The notes: generated by a model from the letters alone, not told the origin. DNA of 14,899 nucleotides from Pseudoneurospora amorphoporcata (GCA_033297205.1 MU859458.1:1-14899); one strand, 5' to 3'; counted from the first letter of the stretch, positions 1 to 9,288 are shown. Made by a program: numbers and translations.

Positions 1-1090
1 AAAACGGCGATTTGGGTGGTGTTAAGGGTTTTGCGGGCAACCAAGCGTTAACGCTAACACTTGGCGCCAAGACTTTTTGTTGTAGGAGGAAGATGAGATG
101 CGAATAGCTTCAACAAAGGTACAGGTATAGATAGGATTAGATCGTTTGTTGCGATGCTTAGTACCGCTACAACTGGCAGGAAAACTATAAAATCTATGGC
201 GTTCTAGCTTTTAGTCAAGCGTGGAGCAGGAATGGCGCACAACGGTGTTAGCAACATTAAAGAAGGGCAATCCTACACCTGTGATAAGAAGGCTGAGAAG
301 TTCCTTTAAGAACCTTACCTCTACCTACCTTCACCAGTCACCGCACATATTGGCCGTGGAAGCTCGAAAGGGATAGTTCACCAATTTGGATCTCAAGAGC
401 AAAATATTCCACGATTGCTTTCGACAGCGTAGAGTTATGGGGCGTTGTGACCCTGTGTCGAGTGTGCAAAGAAAGTTCGAAAATCCATGCCCCTGTCTTT
501 TGGATCAAGAGCGCTGGCGAGATTACATGCAACCAGACCACATCCCTCGGTGTTCATGGGGAAGAGGATGTACGTGACTCTCGTGAAACCCAAGACCGGG
601 GCGAAGAATGGCCTTATGTTGATCACGGAAGTCCGTCGTGTTTGAGGACACATTGACTTCCACGATTCTTCGGGCAAAATGTTCCAAGAGATAATCACAT
701 CGCATGAAGCGGCGGACGTGGAACCAGGTTAGAAACTTGCAGGAAAATATCAGCACCTTCTTTGCATGGAACTTCTATGCAAACTCCCGAGTGTCCCAGT
801 TGGGAGGGACATGGCGATGCATGTGGTTTCCGGACATTGGGCGTTTAAAGGGTTTGCACAGCACGCAGGGGCATATTATCATATAAGCAATGCATGGTGG
901 TAGCCATGAGAGAATGAGATGCGGCTTTAGCAAATCCAAGGCAAGTAACAGAGTGCTTGCGATAGTGCATTAGCTGTGCTAACATTGGCTGGCAAGATTC
1001 CAAACCAGGCAACGCATGTACAATGTACCTTATGCATGTTGTGTTAGCTTACTTCCCTTAAAAAGGCGCATGTCCGAGATGCGCATTGTG
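1..1090. other. Intergenic stretch with no supported gene
   Basis: Short open frames exist on both strands between about 340 and 900, but they overlap each other, lack start context and resemble no family I recognise. One plus-strand frame (556-903) stays open apart from TGA at 643 and TAG at 730 and is reported as a weak finding. Two small perfect palindromes lie at 44-71. Confidence 0.6.
44..71. repeat. Two adjacent perfect 12-bp palindromes
   Basis: AGCGTTAACGCT (44-55) and CTTGGCGCCAAG (60-71) are each perfect palindromes separated by four bases. In addition CCAAG at 42-46 pairs with CTTGG at 60-64. They could be protein-binding sites or a small cruciform; no associated gene is visible. 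Confidence 0.6.
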
Positions 1091-1256
1091 GTATAATCCA
1101 GGACAACCGAAATGAAAATTCGAAACGACATGCAGCGGACGTTTATTTTTTCTCTCTCCCAGTAGGTATATTACCACCCATACCCTTCCATCTCTCAACC
1201 TTCCTTTCTTCATTCAACATCATCCAAAGCCACCTTGATTCTTTCTGAAGATCGCC
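1091..1256 (+). promoter_or_regulatory. Probable core promoter and 5' leader of gene 1
   Basis: A TATA-like GTATAATCC lies at 1091-1099. It is followed by a T/C-rich tract (about 1145-1235) typical of fungal transcription start regions, ending in TCGCCATGG, a strong start context. There is an upstream ATG near 1111, which may lie before the transcription start. Confidence 0.45.
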
Positions 1257-2903
1257 ATGGCCGATTCATTTAGACTCTCATACGAATTTCAATTGTCTCT
1301 GCCACCTCCATCAATCCTGTTCATCTCGGCCATGTCATATCAGACTCCTACTAGAGGCCTAACGGCCACCACCTCTTCTTCAACGCAGCCAGATGCCCAC
1401 ACGTTCCCCGCGATGGAGCACTCATATCACAACCAAACACCTGGACACAACGTGTACCCCGATACCAACGGCAGCTCGTACTCCGATCTTGACTGCAACC
1501 ATCAACAATATCCTGGGGCATCCCCGACAGGCAACGAGGCATGGTTGAACAACGACCAGGCGTTCCTTACAGACATGGGAGTCTCTCCTGGTTTCGTCAA
1601 CCAGTGCCAGCCAGCTCAGTATGCTAGTCAGCAACAGTATCAGTCGCAGGTAATCCCTACAGTGCCGGTAATGCCTCCATCCCACCCTGCCGCTTATCCG
1701 GCCTCTCCAGGCGGAACCGCTAACTTGAAGACTGAGGCACAGGCTCAAACAACGAGTTGGAACTTTACCAACGAACTTGAAGCAGAACTCCACGACGACC
1801 TCAGTCTTCTAACTGGCGTCGACCTAAACACTCGCGCTTCTTCCCAGTTTGTCGATGTCTGGACCTCGCAAGCGGCACAAATGTCGGAGGCGCAGAAGTA
1901 CTTCAACAATACTGGTCACTCGGTTGAGTTTCCGGTGGACCTCACGAGCTTCCCTCCACCGAGGTATACATCTACATCACCCAAATCAACCGAAGATTAC
2001 GGGTACTCCCAATACGACAACCCGTACCTTATCCCAGAGTCTGGACCACAATGGGGTGATGCTTGGTATTCCAACAACCAATCCGACCCAAACATCCACG
2101 GTCCTTTCAATCTCGACCTCGTCAGCCCAGCAGACATGAAGCCGAAACAAGAGATGGAGGCTGCGAACACCGGTACCCGTGACACGGCCAACATCATTGA
2201 CCTCACGGATAGTCCTCCCCCGGCATATACAGCTGCCGATAGCCCTTTCTACCAACCCCGGCCACAGAGCAGCCCGCAGAACAATGCTGTCCGTGGCCTC
2301 ATCCAACAATCCGAAAAAGACCTATCTACACTTTCTGATTTCATCAACGACGCGGACATAAAGCTGGAGCAAGAGGCCTATCAAGACGACAAGGATAAGA
2401 ACAGCAAAGAGGAGGAGAAGCAGGAGTACGAAGTAAAGCAGGAGTGCGAAGAAGAGCAACATGAAGTGTCCGTAAAGCAGGGGTACCCCACCCCGTACTC
2501 AGCACTCCCAACATCAGCCAGCACTCCTTCGCAACAGCCCGGTAACGAAGAACCGGGGCTCTCTGACCAAGTCGTTCCTGACGCTGACAACTTCCTCGAA
2601 ATGTGCGAGGATGTCTGGCAAAACCAGGCAAAGCCAGCCATTGCCGCCATGCTCAGCAAAAGAAAGCACAACATTGCATCACGGGATGACCGGGTCGAGT
2701 TCGTCATGCAATGCCTTGACGATTTGACGGAGATAAACTCGGAGAATGTCCATGTAGAGCCATGTGGTGCACCGAACATGCCTCCATCGCCACCGAACAG
2801 CAAGAGGAGGAGGAGGGGTTCGGAAGAACAAGACGGACGCCAATCTGAAGAGAGGCGCAGCAAGAGACGCTGTCTGGACAACGAAATCACCAGCATAAGC
2901 TAG
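1257..2903 (+). CDS. Disordered nuclear protein with SUMO-interacting motif (unknown family)
   Basis: Intronless frame of 548 residues. The start is chosen at 1257 for its context (GCCATGG); an alternative Met is residue 26 (1332). The first ~440 residues are rich in Ser, Pro, Gln, Thr and Tyr and look disordered. IIDLTDS (residues 313-319) is a classic SUMO-interacting core followed by Ser and Pro. Three sites fit the SUMO-acceptor pattern psi-K-x-E: LKTE (157-160), IKLE (368-371) and VKQE (393-396). Residues about 375-410 are very Lys/Glu-rich. Residues about 442-495 (DNFLEMCEDVW onward) look helical and may be the only folded part. The tail carries KRRRR (516-520) and RRSKRR (533-538), a bipartite-type nuclear signal. 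I infer a nuclear, SUMO-linked regulator or scaffold. No DNA-binding or catalytic domain is visible and I do not recognise the family. Coding status is well supported by length and composition. Confidence 0.85.
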   Translation: MADSFRLSYEFQLSLPPPSILFISAMSYQTPTRGLTATTSSSTQPDAHTFPAMEHSYHNQTPGHNVYPDTNGSSYSDLDCNHQQYPGASPTGNEAWLNNDQAFLTDMGVSPGFVNQCQPAQYASQQQYQSQVIPTVPVMPPSHPAAYPASPGGTANLKTEAQAQTTSWNFTNELEAELHDDLSLLTGVDLNTRASSQFVDVWTSQAAQMSEAQKYFNNTGHSVEFPVDLTSFPPPRYTSTSPKSTEDYGYSQYDNPYLIPESGPQWGDAWYSNNQSDPNIHGPFNLDLVSPADMKPKQEMEAANTGTRDTANIIDLTDSPPPAYTAADSPFYQPRPQSSPQNNAVRGLIQQSEKDLSTLSDFINDADIKLEQEAYQDDKDKNSKEEEKQEYEVKQECEEEQHEVSVKQGYPTPYSALPTSASTPSQQPGNEEPGLSDQVVPDADNFLEMCEDVWQNQAKPAIAAMLSKRKHNIASRDDRVEFVMQCLDDLTEINSENVHVEPCGAPNMPPSPPNSKRRRRGSEEQDGRQSEERRSKRRCLDNEITSIS

Positions 2904-3880
2904 CTTGGATGAAAGCATCGCAAGACACGGGACGACGACAGCAACCACGACGACGACGACGACGGCCTCGATGGAACAAAAGAACGAAGGGAAGGGCCGA
3001 AGGAATCGCCAGAACCCAAGGTAAGGAGAGGATCAAGTACCTGCAGAGCTTCTCTGGCGAGTCAGCTAAGAGCTACTTGGATGGTCTGAAACGGATGAAC
3101 ATGCTCCCGGGAAGAAGTTGGATGCTGAAGCAGGATACCTAGGCGGAACCGTCTCTGGAAACCTGTATTGCCAAACGGGGAGCGGGCGATTCAGATGGCA
3201 ATGTTGCGAAGGATGATGCGAGCTGATAAGAAGATGGAGGTGAAGGTTCAATATATACTTAGAGAAGTGTCGGGAGTGTGAAGCATGAAGGAGGCCAGGG
3301 CGTGTTATGGTCTGGATCATGGCAGTAGGTGCGTCTATGTACCTGATTTCTGGACAGGAAGGTTTAGTAACGTATGGGGATATTCTTGTCAAATACGGCT
3401 TTGCATGTTGATGGCACGGAAGGGAAAGTGGGAAAGTCAAGCTGGGATATTCAAGGAGGAAGGGGCGGTATAGCTTCGTTCTGTTATTGAATACAATTGT
3501 TAGCGTCCCTCCCGTGAATGATTCTTTGGTTGAATGATTCTCTAAATGAATGCCCTTCTGGTTGGATCTTTAGGGGTACGCTATGCTGCTCCTTGGAGTT
3601 CAGTCACGAAGAATGAATGGCATGTTGTTTACGGTAGTGCAGATAGCGGACAAAAATGGATGCCTGCGTGGCTTCATTGTGAACCTGTAACTCCTTCCTG
3701 TGCTAGTCTCCCCACTGGTTCGATCGTTCTTGCCAATTCCTTTATTTCATCCATAACCCTTGCCTTCCAGACGGTTAGGTACCACCCAAGAATTGAAAGA
3801 CCTTCTGCCCCACCTCCAATCCAAAGTTGCTTCCTTCCATACACCATTTGTTACGTGCAAATCAGGTCACGACCAAAAGG
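2904..3880. other. 3' flank of gene 1; no supported gene
   Basis: This contains a CGA/GAC-rich simple repeat (about 2931-2970) directly after the stop and several short overlapping frames without recognisable content. AT-rich sequence near 3480-3550, with GAATGATTCT occurring twice, may hold the 3' end of the gene 1 transcript. No RNA gene or clear mobile element was seen. Confidence 0.5.
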
Positions 3881-4477
3881 TTACGTTCTTTTGGAATGAT
3901 CTTGTATTCGTTGATAGTCGGGGCTGTCCGAAAATTGGTTGTCTAAGTTGGACGTCTCAGCAATCTTGCGACTTTTGACCGGAGTCGTAGTTTGGGCCGA
4001 AGTCTTACGTTTCGTTGAGGTGGGTGCCGAAATAGGCTTGGAGGCGATGACTTCGGTACTTCTAGGGATTGAGTAACTTCTATTAGCTCTGTATTTATTG
4101 CGGTTTTTGATTAGTTTAGCGATGTTCGACTCGAATTTCTCCAAGAGTCTCTAGAAAACCGCGTCGGTATCCTTCAAGTCGCTGTATGCCAGGGCGAAAC
4201 CCTTATTATTAACTTGGTTAATAGTAGTGATTTCGTTATTTCTCGCCTTTTTGTTGTATGTTGCTACAGCGTGGTTTAGAACGATTTCGTTGATTTTCCG
4301 GGCTTCTTCGCGCCAAACTGCGTGTGATCCGCCATCCCATTCCGCCCAACCTGTTCCCAAGTTGGCGGGGTAGACCCTCTCACTGCGCCTGGTGCGCAAT
4401 AACAGGATTGAACTGTTGACCTTCGCATTATCAGTACTTGAACACGAAGATCCCAACCAGCCACTTGTTGCTTTCAT
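3881..4477 (-). pseudogene. Decayed coding relic, possibly transposon-derived
   Basis: One minus-strand frame runs about 198 codons and is interrupted by a single in-frame TAG at 4153-4151. The translation on both sides is Lys/Asn-rich and helical in character: EEARKINEIVLNHAVATYNK before the stop, LLEKFESNIAKLIKNRNKYR after it. It then ends in a Ser/Thr/Lys-rich tail. Continuity across the stop suggests one former protein. I do not recognise a family. The frame also runs through a tRNA-like segment, so its upstream part (above about 4380) is probably not coding. No good start codon is visible. It could be a gag-like or other element-encoded fragment, but this is inference. Confidence 0.35.
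4388..4464 (-). other. tRNA-like segment (SINE head or element-borne tRNA relic)
   Basis: Read on the minus strand, an A-box-like TGGCTGGTTGG lies at 4463-4453 and a B box GTTCAATCC at 4413-4405, 50 bases apart as in tRNA genes. The T arm is perfect: AACAG pairs with CTGTT around a TTCAATC loop. It is followed by ATTGCGC, A, and an encoded CCA. The 5' acceptor half and the anticodon stem do not pair properly, so this is not a working tRNA gene. An encoded CCA suggests copying from a mature tRNA, as in SINEs or other retroelement relics. Confidence 0.45.
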
Positions 4478-4615
4478 TTGCCGGTCTCAACGCCGAATAG
4501 CTTAACACTTGACCGAGACGCCGAACGCCCAAACAAAGGGAAAACAGGAGAGAAGAAGAGCGTCTCAGCATGTAGTCATGTAGCAACGCCGCGCCATGAA
4601 AGCCAACAGCAACAA

Positions 4616-4628
4616 GGGGTTTAACCCC
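4616..4628. repeat. Small palindrome GGGGTTTAACCCC
   Basis: Six-base arms surround a central T. On the minus strand it sits just upstream of the tRNA-like segment and the decayed frame. Some LTRs begin with a similar TTGGGGTTAAACCCC stretch, so this might be the edge of a degraded LTR; no second LTR is in view. Confidence 0.3.
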
Positions 4629-4727
4629 AACCAAAATATCCCTATTCGACGACTACGTTAGCCTTTTGTCAGACATATCACGAAAGACGTCAAGAAGACT
4701 GGGGTGTACCTTATGTGAACTAACCTC

Positions 4728-5138
4728 TCAAGGACTCGGTGGGATATACTCTTCCTCCTCTTCCTCTTGGGCCTCCCCCCTTTGCTCAGGTGCCGGCTGC
4801 TGAATCTGACCAAGTTGCACGGCTGCTTGCGTCTCATGCTGCCGATCAAAAACTGTCACCTCCCCCCCTCCTTCGGATTCGACGCGGACTCTGGCCACGC
4901 CCTCCGTGATGACGAGCATGCTGATGGGCTCTGCCTCTTCGAACATGCCAGTGTAGACCCTCTCGAGGGTCCCAGAAACGCTTCTGGATAGGAAGTAGGA
5001 GAGAAGGCTGCCTAGGATGGTAATCCTGGCAGGGCCGTTGGTGCGGACGAGGCACGTGTTCCTTGCGTGTATGTGGGTTGTGATCGTCACCGAATATACG
5101 TTGGCGGCTGCGCGTGTGAGGGAGAGGGAGAAAGACAT
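4728..5138 (-). CDS. Hypothetical 136-residue protein with acidic tail
   Basis: Single coding exon. ATG at 5138-5136 has a purine at -3 and lies just after a good intron acceptor. The first ~95 residues (MSFSLSLTRAAANVYSVTIT onward) alternate hydrophobic and polar residues and look like a small beta-rich domain. A stretch around VYTGMFEEAEPISMLVITEG may also belong to it. The remainder is Gln/Glu-rich and ends in six consecutive Glu before YIPPSP. There is no signal peptide, clear membrane helix or catalytic motif. I do not recognise the family. The nearest neighbours are a transposon-like relic downstream and gene-free sequence upstream, so context gives no function. The well-formed leader intron and TATA-like element make a real gene likely. 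Confidence 0.6.
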   Translation of the reverse strand: MSFSLSLTRAAANVYSVTITTHIHARNTCLVRTNGPARITILGSLLSYFLSRSVSGTLERVYTGMFEEAEPISMLVITEGVARVRVESEGGGEVTVFDRQHETQAAVQLGQIQQPAPEQRGEAQEEEEEEYIPPSP

Positions 5139-5140
5139 CT

Positions 5141-5286
5141 CTGTTCATAGCATGTTAGCTTGTTGATTTTACAGCGTAGTGGACGCAGATCCAGAATAGG
5201 ACCCAAAAGAATGATTCGAGATCGTGCATGAAAGTTGTGGATGCCTGGACATTGATCACTTCGCGGGGTACTATCGTGTGACTTAC
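5141..5286 (-). other. Probable 5'UTR intron of the 136-residue gene
   Basis: On the minus strand the donor is GTAAGT at 5286-5281, a branch-like GCTAAC lies about 20 bases before the end, and the acceptor GAACAG ends at 5141, two bases before the ATG. This gives a 146-base intron. The exon upstream of the donor contains no ATG, so the intron is in the leader. Confidence 0.55.
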
Positions 5287-5440
5287 TTTGGTGACGCGAC
5301 GCGAAGAAGGTGATTTCTGTGGTGAGGAGCTGGGAGTTTGGATGAAGACTGGGAGGAGATGAGTATACCTAGTGAAGCTCTTCGTCCTCTGCTTGTGTGA
5401 TGTAAGCTGAGGTGTGCTTGGGTTGGTGAGATGGGAGAGC

Positions 5441-5447
5441 GTATTTA
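5441..5447 (-). promoter_or_regulatory. TATA-like element for the 136-residue gene
   Basis: TAAATAC on the minus strand lies about 155 bases before the leader intron donor and is followed by CT-rich sequence. Position and surrounding composition fit a core promoter; the motif alone is weak. Confidence 0.25.
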
Positions 5448-5459
5448 GTTAGACGTGGA

Positions 5460-7380
5460 AACGCGAAAGGGAGAAGTGACGCGATGGTGTGGGGAAAAGA
5501 AAAGAGAGAAGAGAAAAACCACGGTAGCGAACGGAAGATGAACTGGCACAGCCGGTGAGGGGCAAGATCAGTGAGTGGGTACCTCTACGGAACAAAAGTT
5601 CTATTATCCGCAGACGTTGTAATGGCTTATTAATATCCGGAGGGATCGGTGACTAGCAGAGTAGGCCCAAGTGGGCTACAGTCCAGCCTTTCTTTAGGCG
5701 AAAGGTAGGTAATTTTGGATACCGTCCCTGATTGTAGTCGCGTCATTCTTTTCGAATATGGGATTAAACCTGGTCCCTCTTTTCTACCTGACGGATATAC
5801 GCTGTGCCTGTGCTGGCAGTTTATTGGAACTGTAGCAAATACCGTAGGCAAAACGCGTGGGGTTCGTTCTATCTAATGCTGAGCCATCGCGCCTGGAGGC
5901 CTTAATCGCCTACCACGACGCCATTTCTATCAGTTAACAAGCTATTTTACTCTCCCATAAAACAAGTTACCTCTAACATAGGCTATACTGTTCATTCTCA
6001 TATTCAAAGCGTTATGCTTTAAAAATTGAGACCTGGCTAGGGACAATGTCCTCTGTGCCTCGAGCCCGTTAAGTTCATGTTCCATTGATCCTTTTTGCGC
6101 GCCGCCATGCTGTTTGTTGAGCCTTCTGGTTGTAGTAGGCGTCGATAAGTTGCGGTATGCTACGGGAGATTCCGATATTTCGCTGACTGACCATGGCTGA
6201 CGGATGTATTGTGGTTATTTGCAAGAAGATAGTAAGTTGGATGACATGACGTTGAAATGTCTCTACATCGGCGATTCGCGCAATAGAGGTATATCTGACA
6301 CGGACATCAACTGGCTCGCGTCTTGTTAGTGTGGTAACACTAATTCGGCTAATTTTCGGAACTTGTGCCTCCATGTATTCAGCGCGCTTTGCCCGGCCAT
6401 GTCCCTGCTCCCTAACATGCAACTTGTCCCCTGGCCGTCCTGCGTGCCAGAAAATGCCAGCAATAAATGCAACGTGCTTCCCTTGCCGTCGGCGTGGGTG
6501 ATGTCTTTTATTTTCACCCAACTTGTGTACCAACTTCTACACGCAAATACGCACATCCTCCGCTCAGTCCACGTTTTGCAAGGAAAGATGCGTCCGGGCC
6601 ACGCAACAGAGAAAATGCACAACAGGAAAATGCGACATACATGTAATCCCCTGGGAGAAGCAAGATATTCAAAGAAAATTGCAACGGACGTCCGGTGCAA
6701 TGGAATTTTCTTTTACACACCTCTCATCCTCCTAGATCTTCGTCTTACCTCGTTTCATAGTCGCAATGGAGTTCGGATGCATGGTGGCACAGTCGTTTGT
6801 AATGGTTGTGTTCCCAAACAACGGCGGATGCGTGGAATTAAAACCCGTGATGGAACGTTATCAGTGATGCAGTTCTCTTTGCAGTATACGCGATAGCGTG
6901 GTAGCACTTATAGGCTACACTACCATTGTGTCCGCTGTCAACCAACAGGTCGCAGGGCGCGGGCGAGGCACCAATGGGTCTCACTGGTGCCATGTTCATG
7001 GTGTGCAAAAGGGCGGCAAACTAGAACGAAGGGGCTGACGTTGGTAGGGAGAAGATTGAAGGAAACCCAAGGTGCAAATTAAGTCAGTTGAATGTTGGGA
7101 GGAGATAGGATGAAAGAGCGGGAACAAAACAAGAATGTGCCATAGAAAGGCTGTTGGGCCGCCGCCACCTGGTAAGGTTGGCTGGCACCTGGCCCACTTT
7201 CACTTCCAGACCACACCAGTATTTTGTCCTTCTTCCTTTCTCTTCCCGTAGCGCTTTCTTTCGTGATCATCCACAATATCATCACTTCTTTCTTTGATTC
7301 AGCGTATCGCTTCCCACAAAGGCGGAAAGGAGGGCACGGAGGTGGCTGTAGCACTACCAGGAAAGGGCGACCCCGGTCTG
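5460..7380. other. Long stretch with no supported gene
   Basis: Several open frames of 70-177 codons occur on both strands, overlapping one another, with poor starts and no recognisable motifs. Composition changes little along the stretch. The last part (about 7200-7310) is CT-rich on the plus strand and ends in two acceptor-like sites (CCCGTAG and TTTGATTCAG). It could be the leader of the short plus-strand frame that follows. No RNA gene or terminal repeat was found. Confidence 0.45.
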
Positions 7381-7383
7381 GAG

Positions 7384-7584
7384 ATGCCCCTCCATCCAGC
7401 CCACCTAATGTTCAGTTTGTCACCGAAGGAGCATTGGACGTTCACATTTTATCATGACGCAGAAAACGAACGCCTAGCTGATATTAGAATGTTTCTTCTT
7501 CAAATTGTCGACCCCCCTAAGTGGGAGACATTTCGGGAATTGTGCATGACACGATCATCAACCATGGAAACCCTACGCAGTTAA
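7384..7584 (+). CDS. Truncated gene fragment ending in a transposon insertion
   Basis: The first ATG after a CT-rich, promoter-like tract opens 66 codons (MPLHPAHLMF, then KEHWTFTFYHDAENERLADI). The frame also extends upstream without a stop to about 7294, so the true start is uncertain. The translation looks like ordinary protein. It ends at TAA 7582-7584, where the stop is made by the TTA target site plus the first base of the adjacent MITE-like terminus. The original gene probably continued beyond the insertion; no continuation is recognisable past the repeat. I do not recognise a family. It may also be chance coding. Confidence 0.3.
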   Translation: MPLHPAHLMFSLSPKEHWTFTFYHDAENERLADIRMFLLQIVDPPKWETFRELCMTRSSTMETLRS

Positions 7585-7683
7585 GGCCTGTTCGGCTACA
7601 CGTTAGTACGTTCCTAGGTTAAGATTTTGTATGTAGGACGTACTAACGTACTACTGCGATTTTTCGTATTCGGCTCAAAAACC
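7584..7683 (+). mobile_element. Terminal fragment of a PIF/Harbinger-like MITE
   Basis: These 100 bases align without gaps to the left end of the complete element at 10743-10842, with roughly 12 differences. They are preceded by TTA (7581-7583), the usual PIF/Harbinger target. The end starts AGGCCTGTTCGG against AGGCCAGTTCGT in the other copy. Past 7683 the homology stops and NLR-A coding sequence begins; the matching right terminus is not found close by. The stop codon and last ~22 codons of NLR-A lie within this fragment on the minus strand. Confidence 0.75.
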
Positions 7684-9205
7684 TTTTCCTCGGTATATGC
7701 GAGAATTCGATGCAGGTCTTTGTGCAAGACGGTAACTTGTATCGATGCCGCTTGCTTGAGGAACTTGCTCAGCTCCGCGGTAGAAGCCTCAGGTTGGAAT
7801 TCATCGCTTTCCGGCAGAGCCTTCATGAGAATGAAGGGGTAGCAGCCCTTGATCCGTTGAGCCAATGTCGATAATGTTTGTTGGCACAGGTCGTTGAGGT
7901 CCATCGAGAGATTGTCAAGGGCAGCCTCAACAGGATCCTGCCATGATGCTAGGACCTCACACAAAGCTAGTTCCAAGAGTGACAACGGGCGACCGTTGCG
8001 GGCGGAAGCAAAACCACGCGTCTCGTGCAGATGGATGATATTGAGAAGAAACGAGAGCTTTTCCATGTGAGCTACCGATCTTCCAGCATTTCGGTCCTTG
8101 TATTGTGTCAGCATCGTGTTGAACAGGGCCCTTGACCTTGGCATCGTCTGTCCTTTTGCAACGGGGCTGTCAAGGAGATAGTCAACCTCCTGTTCACAGA
8201 GGTCTTCAGCTGCAAGGAACGAGTTTTCCCACTCGTCCGCGATTCTGGCTGTAATCCTGGTGCGATCGATAGATAGTAGTCTTCCAAGTTTGGCTTCGCA
8301 GAATGCTTGAATGTCGTCATGTGTGAACCTCTCCATAGACAGGCTGGGAACCTTGAGCACACCTGCCAAAGTTTTCCCGGGTGGAAGGTAGAGAGACTCA
8401 GACTGATGCCATCCGTAGAATTCTCCTTCTGGTCTCGCTGCCACGCACACCTTGACTCCTTCGACGCCTGCTAGGCTTTTGATGAACGCATGGCATTCTT
8501 CGTCAAACCCGCTCACTCCGTCGAGGGAGATGTAGACCGGACCCGATTTCTGAACCTCTTTCAAAGCTTTTTTCAGAGTGTCCCTGAGCAAGACTGACAC
8601 CCATACCTCCTCACCCGCTTCACCCCTGGCCCCGTCACAACTGCTGGCAGTGTAAGCCTCGGAAAAACATTGAGAGACATCAGCTGGGAACCTCCTGACC
8701 AGTTGCAGAAGAAGATTGTGCAACATGCCTTGGAAACTGTACTGCACTCTATGCTGGTCTGGCCCATGCATGAAGAAGTGGCTGACCACAAAAACATCCG
8801 GCAGCCATGGCTTCGATCTATCCACACACATCCCGGGATTTTGTGTCAGTTGTGCAACAAGGGCCTTCATCAAGACGCTTTTGCCACTTCCAGGGTGCCC
8901 GAAAATTCAGTATATATTGGCTTTGTTCGATGCGGACTTCAACCAAGCAGTGAATGCAGCGTATGGCTTGGTTGTTTGACCTGGAGCTTTTTCTCTCTGA
9001 TCGATCAGTTCATCGGTTCGAGCCAAAATCCAGTCGAAGGTGCCTGGTAATGGACTAGGAACAATAGAAAGCCGGGAATCCTCGTCTGGAAATTTGTAGC
9101 TGTGAAGAATGTCATTTCCGAGGATTTGTGGTATTTTCGAGTAGTATCCGCGCCCAGAATTTTGTCTGGGACACGAAGTATCCTCTCTGACGGGAAAGGC
9201 GTTTG

Positions 9206-9288
9206 CTGTGCCCGTTGAGGCGTTGGTCGATTGAGAATATCTTCGTACGACAACCCCCAAGGTCTTTTCAAGGCTTCCAAGGCCTTAC
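9206..9288 (-). other. Possible intron 2 of NLR-A (83 bases)
   Basis: The donor GTAAGG is at 9288-9283, a branch-like CTCAAC lies about 12 bases before the acceptor GGGCACAG, which ends at 9206. The length leaves remainder 2 on division by 3, exactly what is needed to join the upstream frame to the NACHT frame. The alternative is a one-base deletion between about 9240 and 9115, because part of the excluded sequence (LEALKRPW to LNRP) resembles NLR-B. Confidence 0.45.

Noticed and set aside
2381..2896. 171-codon frame antisense to gene 1
   Set aside because: It mirrors the low-complexity acidic and basic tracts of gene 1, giving Ser/Leu/Cys-rich sequence; a shadow frame.
4390..4421. LTR primer binding site on the plus strand (complement of a tRNA 3' end)
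   Set aside because: The match is too long for a usual primer site and includes the whole T arm; no LTR pair or gag/pol frame is found on that strand.
6075..6533. 152-codon open frame on the minus strand
   Set aside because: No plausible family, no good start context, and it overlaps the frame above; treated as chance.
6363..6896. 177-codon open frame on the plus strand
   Set aside because: No recognisable motif, Cys/His/Met-rich random-looking composition, and overlapping open frames on both strands in the same region; length alone is not enough here.
8907..8909. RIP as cause of the NLR-A stop codon
   Set aside because: The mutated C is followed by C, not A, so it is not the preferred RIP context; one site cannot decide this.
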